Part shown: positions 1 through 12,769 of the stretch, piece by piece
Position numbering within the stretch: the first letter of the stretch is position 1
Layout: each line of letters begins with the position of its first letter
The notes under the pieces: generated by a model
What the model was told of the DNA's origin: nothing
Databases searched by the model: none
What the model saw: only the letters and a program-made list of their open reading frames with translations
Assembly: GCF_947179515.1 (NCBI RefSeq)
Contig: NC_067485.1
Span: 5,963,154 to 6,027,153, forward strand
Reading direction: 5' to 3'
Origin: Apodemus sylvaticus
Lineage: Eukaryota; Chordata; Mammalia; Rodentia; Muridae
DNA length: 64,000 nucleotides
Program-made: the position numbers and the translations under genes

Positions 1-1420
1 AGACCTATATCCTCATTCTCTGTCATGACTCTACCTTCATTAAATTCTTTAATTCCATATCTTCCTCATTGAAATACCAACTCAAACAACAATATATGAA
101 GCCTAATAACTTGTAGTGATGTTTTGATAAATGACTAGGAATGCATGATCAGGCTTTTACAGAACATGACTGTTGGCAGGTTTTTCATGCCTCAGTGGGT
201 ATCCATGAATGTGAACATTTAAGCTAGAACAACTGGTTTACAGGCTATAAATGTAAAACTGGGACATGAGTTCTTTTGAAAATTGAGTTGGAGCATAAGG
301 ATGTGTTGAGGATTGCTAGTATACCCTGTAAAAACGTAGAAAGCATTCAGAGAAGAAAAATATCATCTAAAATGAAATGTATACATCTCCATATTTAATG
401 TGTATTCAGAGAGAGCAAGTCTTTTTTAACATAAGTTCAAGAAGATAGACTTTTGACACTATCCAAATCAGAGTCATGTACTTTTATTTTTCCAGCCCAC
501 AAATTTTGGAAATGTAGTGCCAACGAAAATTTCTACATGATTTTCCCTCTTCTTTGAGTCTGAAAAGTAATCAGAATTTTTTGGATGTTTTCACCAGCCT
601 CTAATGAAAAATATATAAATGATTATAATATAAAAGACTTCATGTAAAGTACTGAAGAGAACACAGTTTTAAATCAATTCATGCCACATTCACTGTGTCA
701 CCAAAGTTGTTCATTTCTGTGCTTAAGAACACTTTCCCATGCTTTTCTCCCCATGGTGTAGTTGGATCAATTTTACATTTTCATCTCATACTACTCTCTC
801 TGTCCTTAAACTCTGGGAAAAGAATGCAATAGATAACATTTATTTCTAACTAAACTTTTGGAAATGGTCGCCATATGGACTTGTTGCTCCAGGTTAATAG
901 AGGCCATGAGAAGTAGTCTCAGTATACTATACTTACACATTCTCCAAATGGTGAGGGAAACAGAACCTGATCACCCTGTTTTGAAAATGATTGTGATTAA
1001 TCTTTCAGTGATATTTGGGACTTATGACCACTCATATGTCTATACACTTGCAACAGGAAATGAAAATCCAATCTGGTGTTCTTCTGAACTGTTCCAGGTA
1101 CCCAACGAAGGCTGTATGATATTTCATCACCTTTCACTCTTGCCATTCAGCATTCAATTTACTATCAAGTATTTGAGAACCTGAGGCCTTTACCACATGG
1201 GAGGCTAGGAAGACATCAGAAGTCATGTCTCAGCAACCTGAAGAGATAAGAAATATTAAGACATGACCATGGTTTTTAAATGTACTTAATATATCCTGAG
1301 AATTCAAGCCTTCCAAGGTTAATAAAATACTTTGAACTACATTTCAAAATATGTATCAAAAATTTTCTTTTATATTTTTTGCATTGAAAAGGTAAGTAAA
1401 GGAAAGCAAAATCACTTTAT
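1..1420. other. Unassigned AT-rich sequence, no gene recognised
   Basis: I recognise no L1, SINE or cathepsin sequence here. One open frame of 108 codons lies at 858-1184 on the plus strand. It has no recognisable domain, no clear splice context and a composition like its surroundings, so I do not call it a gene. Confidence 0.5.
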
Positions 1421-2225
1421 AATAAAATTAAAGATTTACATGGAAAATAATTGAGATAAACTCGCTAAAATTGACAATTTTCATGGAAAATTAGAGTAAC
1501 GTGGTAGACATGAAAGACATTGCTAAATTAATGGAAATATGGGATAGAAACATTTTATGATAGAATTGAAGATTTACATGGAAAATATTTCTGATAAAAT
1601 TGTAGAAAATATAGAAAAACTTGTTAGAATTGAAGATTATCATGGAAAATATTATAAAGATATAATAATGGTAGGTATAAAAGTATTCCTGAGTTGGTTG
1701 AAAGTAGAATTATAAACATTTTCTGATAAACTTGAAGATTTACATGGAAAATATTTCTGATAAAATTGAAGAAATATATAGAAAAACATTAAATTAAAGA
1801 TTATCATGGAAATTATACAGATAAAATGATAGTCATAAAAATAATTCTAAGTTGATTGATGGTGTAATTATAAACATTTTCATATAACATTGAAGATTTA
1901 CATGGAAAATATTTCTGGTAAAATTCAAGAAATAAATAGACATGTTAAAATTGACTATTTCATGGAAATTTTTACATAAAATGGTAGATATAAAAACTCT
2001 TTCTAAATTGATTAAATGTGGAATTAGAAACATTTGTGATAAAATCAAACATTTACATTGAAAACATTTCTCATAAAATAGAGGCGTATATAGAAAGACA
2101 TTAAAACTGAACATTATCATGAAAAATAATGCAAATAAAATGGTAGACATAAAAATTACTAAGTTAATTAAAAGGGGAATTACAAACATTTTCTGATAAA
2201 ATTGAAGATTTACATGGGAAATACT
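1421..2225. repeat. AT-rich tandem repeat, period about 155 bp, five to six copies
   Basis: A phrase reading roughly 'ttgaagatttacatggaaaa' recurs near 1429, 1565, 1735, 1890, 2045 and 2200, giving a period of about 140-170 bp. A second, related phrase ('gaagattatcatggaaa') lies about 80 bp after each first one, so each unit looks like two diverged half-units. The array stops abruptly where L1 sequence begins at about 2226. It does not match a rodent satellite I know. It contains a chance 118-codon minus-strand frame with no domain. Confidence 0.75.
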
Positions 2226-3078
2226 TCATTAGTCTTTGTCTTTTCGTTGGGGAGTTGAGTCTATTGTTGTTAAGAGATATTAGGGAATAGTGATTGTTGC
2301 TTCTTGTTACTTTTGATGTTATTTTCATGTTTATGTGGGTATCTTCTTTTGGGTTTGTTGGAAGAAGATTACTTTCTTGCTTTTTCTAGGGTGTAGTTTC
2401 CTCCTTGTGTTGGCATTTTCCATCAACTATCCTTTGTAGGACTGGATTTGTAGACAGATATTGTGTAAATTTGGTTTTATCATGAAATATCTTGGTTTCT
2501 CCATCTATGATGATTGAGAGTTTTGCTGGATATAGTAGCTTGGGCTGGCATTTGTGTTCTCTTAGGATCTGTATGAGGTCTGCCCAGGATCTTCTAGCTT
2601 TCATTGTCTCTGGTGAGAAGTCTGGTGTGATTCTGATAGGTCTGTCTTTATAAGTTACTTACCCTTTTACCCTTACTGCTTTTAATATTCTTTCTTTGTA
2701 TAGTGACTTTGGTGTTTTGATAGTATGGGCTGGGAGGATGTTCTATTCTGGTCCATTCTGTTTGTACTTCTGAAAACTTCTTGTATGCTCATGGGTATCT
2801 CTTTCTCTAGGTTAGGGAAGTTTTCTTCTACAATTTTGTTGAAGATACTTACTGGGCCTTTAAGATGCAAATTCTCAGTCTCCTCTATACCTATAATCCT
2901 TAAGTTTGGCCTTCTCATTGTGTCCTGGAGTTACCTGATGTTTTGGGTTACCAGCTTTATGCATTTTGCATTATCTTTGACTGTTGAGTCAATGTTTTCT
3001 ATGGTATCTTAAGCACCTGAGGTTCTTTCTTCTCTCATTTATTCTGTTGTTGATGCTTGCTTGCACCTAGAATCCTAA
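2226..3078 (-). mobile_element. L1 fragment (ORF1 and ORF1-ORF2 spacer), minus strand
   Basis: Read on the minus strand this gives the C-terminal half of L1 ORF1, the RNA-binding chaperone of the element. The conserved stretch containing MKARRSWADLIQ is at 2604-2386, with the RRM-like region at 2918-2682. It is followed by the short spacer and the first few codons of ORF2. Both ends are truncated and the frame is broken between the two segments. It abuts the 3' end of the next L1. Confidence 0.85.
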
Positions 3079-5060
3079 ATTCTTTTTTTTTTGTCTGTTT
3101 TCTATATTCGATATTTTTTGATGGATATGTAGTATTCTTTTTTTATACAATATATTTTTTATTTGCATTTCAAATAATTTCCCCTTTTCTAGCCCCCCAC
3201 TCCCCGAAAGTCCCATAAGCCCCCTTCCCTCCCCCTGACCTCCCACCCACCCCTTCCCACTTCCCTGTTCTGGATTTGCCCTATACTGCTTCACTGAGTC
3301 TTTCCAGAACAAGGGGCCACTCCTCTGTTCTTGTATCTCATTTGATGTGTGGATTGTATTTTGGGAATTCCAGTTTTCCAGGCTACTATACACTTATTAG
3401 TGAGTGCATACCATGATTGATCTTTTGAGACTGGGTTACCTCACTTAGTATGATGTTCTCTAGCTCCATCCATTTACCTAGGAATTTCATGAATTCTTTG
3501 TTTCTAATGGCTGAATAGTACTCCACTGTCTATATATACCACAGTTTTGCATCCATTCTTCTGTTGAGGGATACCTGGGTTCTTTCCAGCTTCTGGCTAT
3601 TATAAATAGGGCTACTATGAACATAGGGGAGCATGTATCCTTATTACATGCTGGGGAAACTTCTGGGTATAAGCCCAGGAGTGGTATAGCAGGATTTTCT
3701 GGAAGTGAGGTGCCCAGTTTTCCGAGGAACTGCCAAACTGATTTCCAGAGTGGTTGTACCAATTTGCAACCCCACCAAGCAGTGGAGGGGTGTTCCTCTT
3801 TCTCCACATCCTCGCCATCACCTGCTGTCTCCTGAATTTTTAATCTTAGCCATTCTGACTGGTGTAAGGTGAAATCTCAGGATTGTTTTGAATTGCATTT
3901 CCCTAATAACTAAAGAAGTTGAGCATTTTTTAAGATGCTTCTCTGCCATCTGAAGTTCTTCGGATGAAAATTCTTTGTTTAACTCTGTACCCCATTTTTA
4001 ATAGAGTTATTTGGTTTTCTGGAGTCTAACGTCTTGAGTTCTTTATATATATTGGATATTAGCCCTCTATCTGATGTCGGGTTGGTGAAGATCTTTTCCC
4101 AATTTGTTGATTGCTGACTTGTCCTTTTGATGGTGTCCTTTGCCTTACAGAAACTTTGTAATTTTATGAGGTCCCATTTGTCAATTCTTGATCTTAGAGC
4201 ATTCGCTATTGGTGTTCTGTTCAGGCACTTTCCCCCTGTACCAATGTCCTCAAGGGTCTTCCCCAGTTTCTTTTCTATTAGCTTCAGAGTGTCTGGCTTT
4301 ATGTGGAGGTCCTTGATCCATTTGGAGTTGAGCTTAGTACAAGGAGACAAGGATGGATCAATTCGCATTCTTCTGCATGCTGACCTCCAGTTGAACCAGC
4401 ACCATTTGTTGAAAAGGCTATCTTTTCCATTGGATGTTTTCAGCCCCTTTGTCGAAGAGCAAGTGGCCATAGGTGTGTGGGTTCATTTCTGGATCTTCAA
4501 TCCTGTTCCCTTGATCCGCCTGCCTGTCACTGTACCAATACTATGCATTTTTTAACACTATTGCTCTGTAGTATTGCTTGAGGTCAGGGATACTGATTCC
4601 CCTAGAAGTTCTTTTGTAGTTGAGAATAGTTTTAGCTATACTGGGTTTTTTGTTATTCCAGATGAATTTGAGAATTGCTCTTTCTAATTCTGTAAAGAAT
4701 TGAGTTGGGATTTTGATGGGTATTGCATTGAATCTGTGTATTGCTTTTGGCAAATGGCCATTTTAACTATATTAATCCTGCCGATCCATGAGCATGGGAA
4801 GTGTTTCCATTTTTTGAGGTCTTCTTCCATTTCTTTCTTCAGAGTCTTGAAGTTCTTGTCATACAGATCTTTCACATGTTTGGTAAGAGTCACCCCAAGG
4901 TACTTTATACTGTTTGTGGCTATTTTGAAGGGTCATTTCCATAACTTCTTTCTCAGCCTGCTAATCCTTTGAGTATAGGAAGGCTACTGATTTGCTTCAG
5001 TTGATTTTATAACCAGCCCCTTTGCTGAAGTTGTTTATCAGCTATAGGAATTCTCTCGTG

Positions 5061-5064
<4 letters not shown>

Positions 5065-5096
<32 letters not shown>
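5065..5096 (-). repeat. Poly(A) expansion inside L1 ORF2
   Basis: An uninterrupted run of about 32 T on the plus strand lies just downstream of the FADD motif in the minus-strand ORF2. It replaces the usual Asp-Pro-Lys-Asn context with a run of lysine codons, so the frame reads through it. Related L1 copies in this window, for example at 56820-56860, have only a short A-run at this point, so the expansion is local. Confidence 0.85.
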
Positions 5097-5097
<1 letters not shown>

Positions 5098-5566
5098 GAT
5101 CACTTACGTAGACTATCATATCATCTGCAAATATTGATAGTTTGACTTCTTCATTTCCAATTTGAATACATTTGACCTCCGTATGTTGTCTAATTGCCCA
5201 AGCTAGTGCCTCAAGTACAATATTGAAAAGAAATGGAGAAAGGGGGCAGCCCTGTCTAGTCCCTGATTTTAGTGGGATTGCTTCAAGTTTCTCTCCAATT
5301 AGTTTGATGCTGGCTACCGGTTTGCTGTATATTGCTTTTACTATGTTTAGGTATGGGCCTTGAATTCCTGTTCTCTCCAAGACTTTAAGCATGAAAGGAT
5401 GCTGAATTTTGTCAAATGCTTTTTCAGCATCCAATGAAATCACCATGTGGTTTTTTGCTTTGAGTTTGATTATGTAGTGTATTGCATTGATGGATTTCCG
5501 TATATTGAACCAACCCTGCATCCCTGGAATAAAGCCTACTTGATCATGGTGGATGATCATTTCCAT

Positions 5567-5753
5567 TGAGGTCTTCTTCCATTTCTTTCTTCAGTCTTGA
5601 AGTTCTTGTCATACAGATCTTTCACATGTTTGGTAAGAGTCACCCCAAGGTACTTTATACTGTTTGTGGCTATTGTGAAGGGTGTCATTTCCATAACTTC
5701 TTTCTCAGCCTGCTTATCCTTTGAGTATAGGAAGGCTACTGATTTGCTGTCTT
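5567..5753 (-). repeat. Duplicate of 4817-4999 inserted upstream within the same L1 ORF2
   Basis: The block matches 4817-4999 almost base for base, apart from small indels such as 'cttcagagtcttg' against 'cttcagtcttg'. It sits where other copies in this window (for example 9540-9570) run straight from the 'ggatgatcatttttatg' phrase into 'ttcttggattcag'. About 185 bp of ORF2 therefore occurs twice in one element, the second time about 560 bp upstream in the sense of the element. Confidence 0.85.
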
Positions 5754-8700
5754 CATTGATCACAAGAACATATGGGTTCTTGGATTCAGTTGGCAAGAAT
5801 TTTATTGAATATTTTTTGCATCGATGTTCATAAGGGAAATTGGTCTGAAGTTCTCTTTCTTTGTTGGACCTTTGTGTGGTTTTGGTATCAGTGTAATTGT
5901 GGCTTCGTAGAAGGAATTGTGTAGTGTTCCTTCGGTTTCTATTTTGTGGAATAGTTTGAAGAGTATTGGTGTTAGGTCTTCTTTGAAGATCTGATAGAAT
6001 TCTTCACTGAAACCATCTGGTCCTGTCCTTTCTTTGATTGGAAGACTTTCTATGATCCCTTCTATTTCTTTAGTGGTTATGGGACTGTTTAGATGATTTA
6101 TTTGGTCCTGATTTAACTTTGGTATTTGGTATCTGTCTAGGAAATTGTCCATTTCCTCCAGATTCTCCAGTTGTGTTGAGAATAGGCTTTTGTAGCAGGA
6201 TCTGAAGATTTTTTTTGGATTTCCTCTGTTTCTGTTGTTATTTCCCGCTTTTCATTTCTAATTTTGTTAATTTAGATACTTTCTCTGTGCCCTTTGGTTA
6301 GTCTGGCTAAGGGTTTATCTATCTTTTTTATTATCTCAAAGAACCAGCTCCTGGATTCGTTTATTCTTTGTATGATTCTTTTTGTTTCCACTTGATTGAT
6401 TTCAGCCCTGGGTTTGATGATTTCCTGTCTTCTACACCTCCTGGGTGAATTGGCTTCTCTTTGTTCCAGAACTTTCAGGTGTGTCATTAAGCTGGTAGTG
6501 TATGCTCTCTCTATTTTCTTTTTGGAGGCACTAAAGGCTATGAGTTTTGCTCTTAGCACTGCTTTCATTGTGTCCCAAAGATTTGGGTATGTTGTGCTTT
6601 CATTTTCATTAAATTCTAAAAAGTCTCTGATTTCTTTCTTTATTTCTTCTTTGGCCAAGGTATCATTGAGTAGAATATTTTTAAGCCTCCATGTGTACGT
6701 GAGCTTTCTGATTTTTTTTGTTGTTGTTGTTTTTGTTTTTGTTTTTTTTTGGGGGGGGTGGTTTGTTTGTTTTTTTTTGTTTTATGGTTTTTTGTTTGTT
6801 TGTTTGTTTGTTTGTTTTGCTATTGAAAACCACTCTTACTCCACAGTGATCTGATAGGAGACATGGTATTAGTTCGATCTTCTTATATTTGTTGAGGTCT
6901 GTCTTGTGACCAATTATATGGTTGATTTTGGAGAAGGTACAATGAGGTGCTGAGAAAAAGGTATATTCATTTGCTTTAGGGTGAAATGTTCTATGAATAT
7001 CAGTCAAATCCAATTGGTCCAAAACTTCAATTAGTTTTACAGTGTCCCTGTTTAGTTTCTGTTTTCCTGATCAGTCCATTGAGGAGAGTGGAGTGTTGAA
7101 GTCCCCCACAATTATTGTGTTAGGTCCAATGTGTGCTTTGAGCTTTAGTAGAGTTTCTTTTACGAATGAGGTTGTCCTTGCATTTGGCACATAGATGTTC
7201 AGAATTGAAAGTTCTTCTTGGTGGATTTTTCCTTTGACCAGCAAGAACTGTCCTTCTGTGTCTCTTTTGATGATTTTAGGTTAAAAGTCAATTTTATCTG
7301 ATATTAGAATGGCTACTCTGGCTCATTTCCCAAGACCATTGGCTTGTAAAATTGTCTTCCAGCCTTTTACTCTAAGGTAGTTTTTGTCTTTGACACTGAG
7401 CTGTGTCTCTTATATGCAGCAAAAAGTAGGGTCCTGTTTCCTTATCCAGTCTGTTAGTCTATGTGTTTTTATTGGGGAATTGAGTCCATTGATGTTAAGA
7501 GATATTAAGGAATAGTGATTATTTCTTCCCATCATTTTTGATGTTATTTTTATATTTGAGTCGTTTTCTTCTTTTGGGTTTGATGAAGGAATGTAACTAT
7601 CTTGCTTTATCCAGAGTGTAGTTTCCCTCCTTATATTGGAGTTTTCATCCTATTATTCTTTGCAGAGCTGGGTGGAAAGATATTGTGTAAATTGTTTTTG
7701 TCATGGCATATCTTGCTTTCTCCCTCTATGGTGAATGAGAGTTTTTCTGGGCATAGTAGTCTTGGCTGACATTTGTGTTCTCTTAGAGTCTCCATGAGAT
7801 CTGCCCAGGATCTTCTAGCTTTCATGGTCTCTGGTGAGAAGTCTGGTGTGATTCTGATAGGTCTTCCTTTGTATGTTACTTGGCCTTTGTCTCTTACTGC
7901 CTTTAGTATTCTTTCTTTATTTAGTGAATTTGGGGGTTTGATTATTATGTGATGGAAGGTATATCTGCTCAGGTCCAGTCTGTTTGGAGTTCTGTAGGCT
8001 ACTTGTATATTCATGGACATCTCTCTCTTTAAGTTGGGAAAGTTTTCTTTCATAATTTTGTTGAAGATATTTGCCCTTTCAGTTGTAGATCTTCACTCTC
8101 ATCTATACCTATAATCCTTAGGTTTGGTCTTCTCATTGTGTGCTGGATTTTCTGGATGTTCCGGGATACAAGCTTTTTGCATTTTGCATTTTCTTTGACT
8201 GTTGGAGTCAATGGTTTCAATGATATCTTCGGTATCTGAGATTCTTTCCTCCATCTCTTGTATTCTGTTGTCTATATTTGCATCTATGGCCACTGATTTC
8301 TTCTCAAGGTTTCCTATCTCCAAATTTGTCTCCCTTTGTGATTTCTCATTTGTTTCTACTTCTGTTTTATATCCAGGATTGTTTTGCTCAGTTCCATCAT
8401 TTGTTTGTTTTTGTTTTCCTGTAATTCTTTAAGAGATTTCTGTGTTTCCTCTTTCATGACTTCTGCCTGTTGACTCAAGTTCTCCTGTATTTCTTTAAGT
8501 TTTTTGTTTGTTTGTTTGTTTGCTTTTGCATTTCTTCCTTATTGGCTTCTATCTCTTGAGCCTATTCTCCTGAATTTCTTAAAGTGATTTTTGTGTTTCT
8601 ATTATATGGGTTTCTAGCTTATTCATGTTCACCTGTGTTTCTTTAAGAGATTCATTTATGTCCTTTTTGTGTTCTTTTAGCAGCATCATGACCAGTGATT

Positions 8701-11700
8701 TTAAATCCAAATCTTGGTACTCTGGTGAGTCCAGCAGGCCCCGGCAGAAGCCTTCAGATGTCTTCTTCAGGATCTGAACAGCTGCGGACATAGCACTTGG
8801 CCTCCAGGAAGTGCAAGAGGCCTGGTGTGCACCCAGAGGCAGACTGGGAGCATACAGCTTGCTCTGGTGGTTCAGCACCACAGAGCTTAGGTTCCAGTCC
8901 TTAGGCCTCTGGCAGGAGCCTTCAGATGTCCTCTTCCGGATCCAGAAGCTCATGGACTACAACACCACACCTCCAGGCCCTGAAAGAGACCAGAGGGGCA
9001 CCCGGGAGGCTGGCTGGGACGAGTCAGTGTGCTCTGGTGAGTCCAGCAGGCCCTGGCAGTTGGGAGCCTTCGGATCTGAACAGCCTGGGCCACAGCACCC
9101 TGTCTCCAGGCAGTACAGGAGTTGATAGTTTGACTTGTTCCTTTCCAATTTGTATCCCTTTGAATTCCGTATGTTATATAATTTCCCGAGCTAGTACCTC
9201 AAGTACAATATTGAAAAGGTAAGAAGAAAGGGGCAACCCTGTCTAGTCCCTGATTTTAGTGGGATTGCTTCAAGTTTCTCTCCATTTAGTTTCAAGTGGC
9301 TAACGGTTTGCTGTATATTGCTTTTACTATGTTTAGGTATGGACCTTGAATTTCTGTTCTTTCCAAGACTTTAAACATGAAAGGATGTTGAATTTTGTCA
9401 AATGCTTTTTCAGCATCCAATGAAATGACCACGTGGTTTTTTCTTGGAGTTTGTTTATGTAGTGGGTTGCATTGATGGATTTCCATATATTGAACCATCC
9501 CTGCATCCCTGGGATAAAGCCTACTGTGCCATGGTGGATGATCATTTTTATGTGTTCTTGGATTCAGTTGGCAAGAATTTTATTGAGTATTTTTGCATCA
9601 ATGTTCATAAGGGAAATTGGTCTGAAGTTCTCTTTCTTTGTTGGATCTTTGTGTGGTTTTGGTATCAGTGTAATTGTGGCTTCGTAGAAGGAATTGGGTA
9701 GTGTTCCTTCTGTTTCTATTTTGTGGAATAGTTTGAAGAGTATTGGTGTTAAGTCTTCTTTGAAGGTGTGATAGAATTCTGCACTGAAAACATCTGGTCC
9801 TGTGCTTTTTTGGTTGGAAGACTTTCTATGACCCGTTCTATTTCTTTAGGGGTTATGGGTTAGGGGTTATCTGATCTTGATTTCATTTTGGTATTTGGTA
9901 TCTGTCTAGGAAATTGTCCACTTCCTCCAGATTTTCCAGTTTTGTTGAGTGTAGTCTTTTTGTAGTATGATCTGAAGATTTTTTAAATTTCCTTAGTTTC
10001 TGTTGTTATATCTCCCTTTTCATTCTTAATTTGGATACTGTCTTTATGCTCTTTGGTTAGTCTGGCTAAGGGTTCTTCTATCTTTTTTATCTTCTCAAAG
10101 AAACAGCTCCTGGTTTTGTTGATTCTTTGTATGGTTCTCTTTGTTTCTACTTGATTGATTTCAGCCCTGAGTTTGAAGATTTCCTGTGTTCTACTCCTCC
10201 TGGTTGAATTTGCTTCTTTTTGTTCCAGGACTTTCAGGTGTTCTGTTAAGTGGCTAGTGTATGTTTTCTCCAGTTTCTTTTTGTAGACACTCAGGGCTAT
10301 AAGTTTTCCTCATACCACTGCTTTCATTGTGTCCCATAAATTTGTGTAGGTTGTGGCTTCATTTTCATTAATTCTAAGAAGTCTTTTATTTCTTTCCTTA
10401 TTTCTTTCTTGACCAACATGTCATTGAGTATTTTTCAGCTTCCATGTGTATGTGGGCTTTCTGTTGTTTTTGTTGCTATTTAAGACCACTCTTACTCCAT
10501 AGAGTAAGACCACTCTTACTCCATAGTGATCTGATAGGAGGCATGGGATTAGGTCGATCTTCTTATATTTGTTGAGGTCTCTTGTGACCAATTATATGGT
10601 CATTTTGGAGAAGGTACCATAAGGTGCTGAGAAAAAGATATATTGTTCATAAAGCAAAAGCTTTAGGAAGAAATGTTATATATATGTTATATGGAACTGG
10701 AGAAAACTATATATATATATATATATGTTATATATTTAACATAAATATATGTTAAATCCAATTAGTCCAAAGCTTCAATTAGTTTCACTGTGTCCCTGTT
10801 TAGTTTCTGTTTTCCTAATCAGTCCATTGGGGATAGTGGAGTGTTGAAGTCACCCACAATTATTGTGTTAGGGGCAATGTGTGCTTTGAGTTTTAGTAAA
10901 GTTTCTTTTACGAATGATAGTGCCCTTGCATTTGGAGCATTGATGTTCAAAATTGAGAGTTCTTCTTGGTGTATGTTTCCTTTGATCAGTAAGAAGTGTC
11001 CTTACATGTCTCTTTTGATGCCTTTAGGTCTATTTAACATGATTTTAGAATGGCTACTCCAGGTGCTTTCCTGGGACCATTTGCTTGCAAAATTGTCTTC
11101 CACCCTCTTAATCTGAGGTAGTGTTTATCTTTGACACTGAGGTGTGTTTCCTGTATGCAACAAAATGTAGGCTCCTGTTTATGTATCCAGTCTGTTAGCC
11201 TATGCCTTTTTATTGAAAAACCGAGTCCATTGATGTTAAGAGATATTAAGGAATAGTGATTATTACTTACTGGGTTTTTTGATGTTATTTTTATATTTGA
11301 GTGGTTATCTTCTTTTGGGTTTGATGGAAGAAAGTTACTATCATGCTTTTTCCAGGGTGTAGATTCCCTCCGTGTATTGGTGTTTTCCACCTACTATCCT
11401 TTGTAGGGCTGGGTTTGTGGAAAGATATTGTGTATATTTGGTTTTATCATGGAATATCTTGGTTTTTCCATCTATAGTGATTGAGAGTTTTGCTGGGTAT
11501 AGTAGTCTTGGCTGGCATTTGCTTTCTCTTAGAGTCTGTATGAGATCTGCCCAGGATCTTCTAGCCTTCATAGTCTCTAGTGAGAAGTCTGTTGTAATTC
11601 TGATAGGTCTTCATTTATATGTTACTTGGCCTTTTTGTCTTACTGCTTTCAATATTCTTTCTTTGTCTAGTACATTTGGGGTTTTGAATGTTATGTGATA

Positions 11701-12004
11701 TGAGGTACTTCTGTTCTGGTCCAGTCTGTTTGAAGTTCTGTAAACTTCCTATATATTCATAGGCATCTCTCTCTTGAGGTTAGGGAAGTTTTCTTCCATA
11801 ATTTTATTGAAAATATTTGCTGGCCCTTTAAGTTGTAAATCTTCACTCTCATCTGTACCTATAATCCTTAGGTTTGGTCTTCTCACTGTGTCCTGGATTT
11901 CCTGGATGTTTTGGGTTACAAGATTTTTGCATTTTGCATTTTCTTTAACTGTTGAGTCGATGGTTTCTATGGTATCTTCAGCATCTGAAATTCTTTCCCT
12001 TGTA

Positions 12005-12132
12005 AGGGCTTCTACCTTTTGATTCATGTTTTCCTGAATTTCTTTAAGAGATTTATTTATGTCCTTCTTGTGTTCCTCTAACAGCATCATGACCAGTGAT
12101 TTTAAATCTAAATCTTGTTTTTCTGGTGTGTT
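12005..12132 (-). repeat. In-frame copy of the ORF1 N-terminal segment within ORF1
   Basis: 12005-12132 repeats 12451-12578 with about one or two differences. On the minus strand, 12264-11749 reads through without a stop: a coiled-coil stretch, then the inserted N-terminal block (containing the residues DLDLKSLVMMLLEEHKKD), then the normal RRM-containing part. It replaces the short segment that in other copies contains RIQEMEE. The open frame suggests the rearranged ORF1 was once translated, or arose late. Confidence 0.85.
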
Positions 12133-12769
12133 GTGGATATTTGCATCTATGGCCCCTGATTTCTTCCCAAGGTTTTCTATCTCAAATGTGGTCTCCCTTT
12201 GTGATTTCTTAGTTGTTTCTACTTCTATTTTTAGATCCTGGATGTTTTTTCTCAGTTTCTTCACTTGTTTGTTTGTGTTTTCTTGTAATTCTTTAAGAGG
12301 TTATTGTGTTTCCTCTTTCATGACTTCTGCCTGTTGACCCAAGTTCCCCTGTATTTCTTTTGGTGATTTTTGCATTTCCTCCTTATTGGCTTCTATCTGT
12401 TGATCCATATTCTCCTGAATTTCTTTAAATGATTGTTGTGTTTCCCTTGTAAGGGCTTCTACCTTTTGATTCATGTTTTCCTGAATTTCTTTAAGAGATT
12501 TATTTATGCCCTTCTTGTGTTCCTCTAACAGCATCATGACCAGTGATTTTAAATCTAAATCTTGTTTTTCTGGTGTGTTGGTCCAAGACTTGCTGTTGTT
12601 GGAGAATTGAGTTCAGATGCTCCCATATTGCTTTGATTTCTGTTAGTAACGTTCCTAAATTTGCCTTTTGCTATCTGATTATCTCTGGCATTTGTTGGTC
12701 CTGTTGTCACTGGCTGGTGCTTGAAACTCCTGTGAGCCTGTAAGGCTATTTCTGTACCACTGGAGGACT

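Larger units (their letters stand above)
3079..9120 (-). mobile_element. Near full-length L1, minus strand, coding frames broken
   Basis: The order from right to left is: GC-rich 5'UTR (about 9120-8720), ORF1 (about 8720-7597), ORF2 (about 7532-3384), 3'UTR and poly(T) tail (about 3384-3079). The reverse-transcriptase core is legible at 5566-5042 on the minus strand, with the FADD active-site motif near 5115. The endonuclease part is at 7022-6681 and beyond. Many stops and frameshifts break both ORFs. Two oddities lie inside ORF2: an A-run of about 32 residues (T-run at 5065-5096) beside the FADD motif, and a 185-bp duplicated block at 5567-5753. Confidence 0.9.

Noticed and set aside
858..1184. 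108-codon plus-strand frame as a gene
   Set aside because: No family recognised, no regulatory or splice signals, and a length compatible with chance in AT-rich DNA.
1833..2189. 118-codon minus-strand frame
   Set aside because: Lies wholly in the AT-rich tandem repeat; repeated phrases explain its sequence.
1421..2225. CRISPR-like array
   Set aside because: Units are tandem without unique spacers, are diverged, and the genome is mammalian.
8811..9222. GC-rich open frames on both strands
   Set aside because: They lie in an L1 5'UTR; overlapping frames on opposite strands reflect GC content and not coding.
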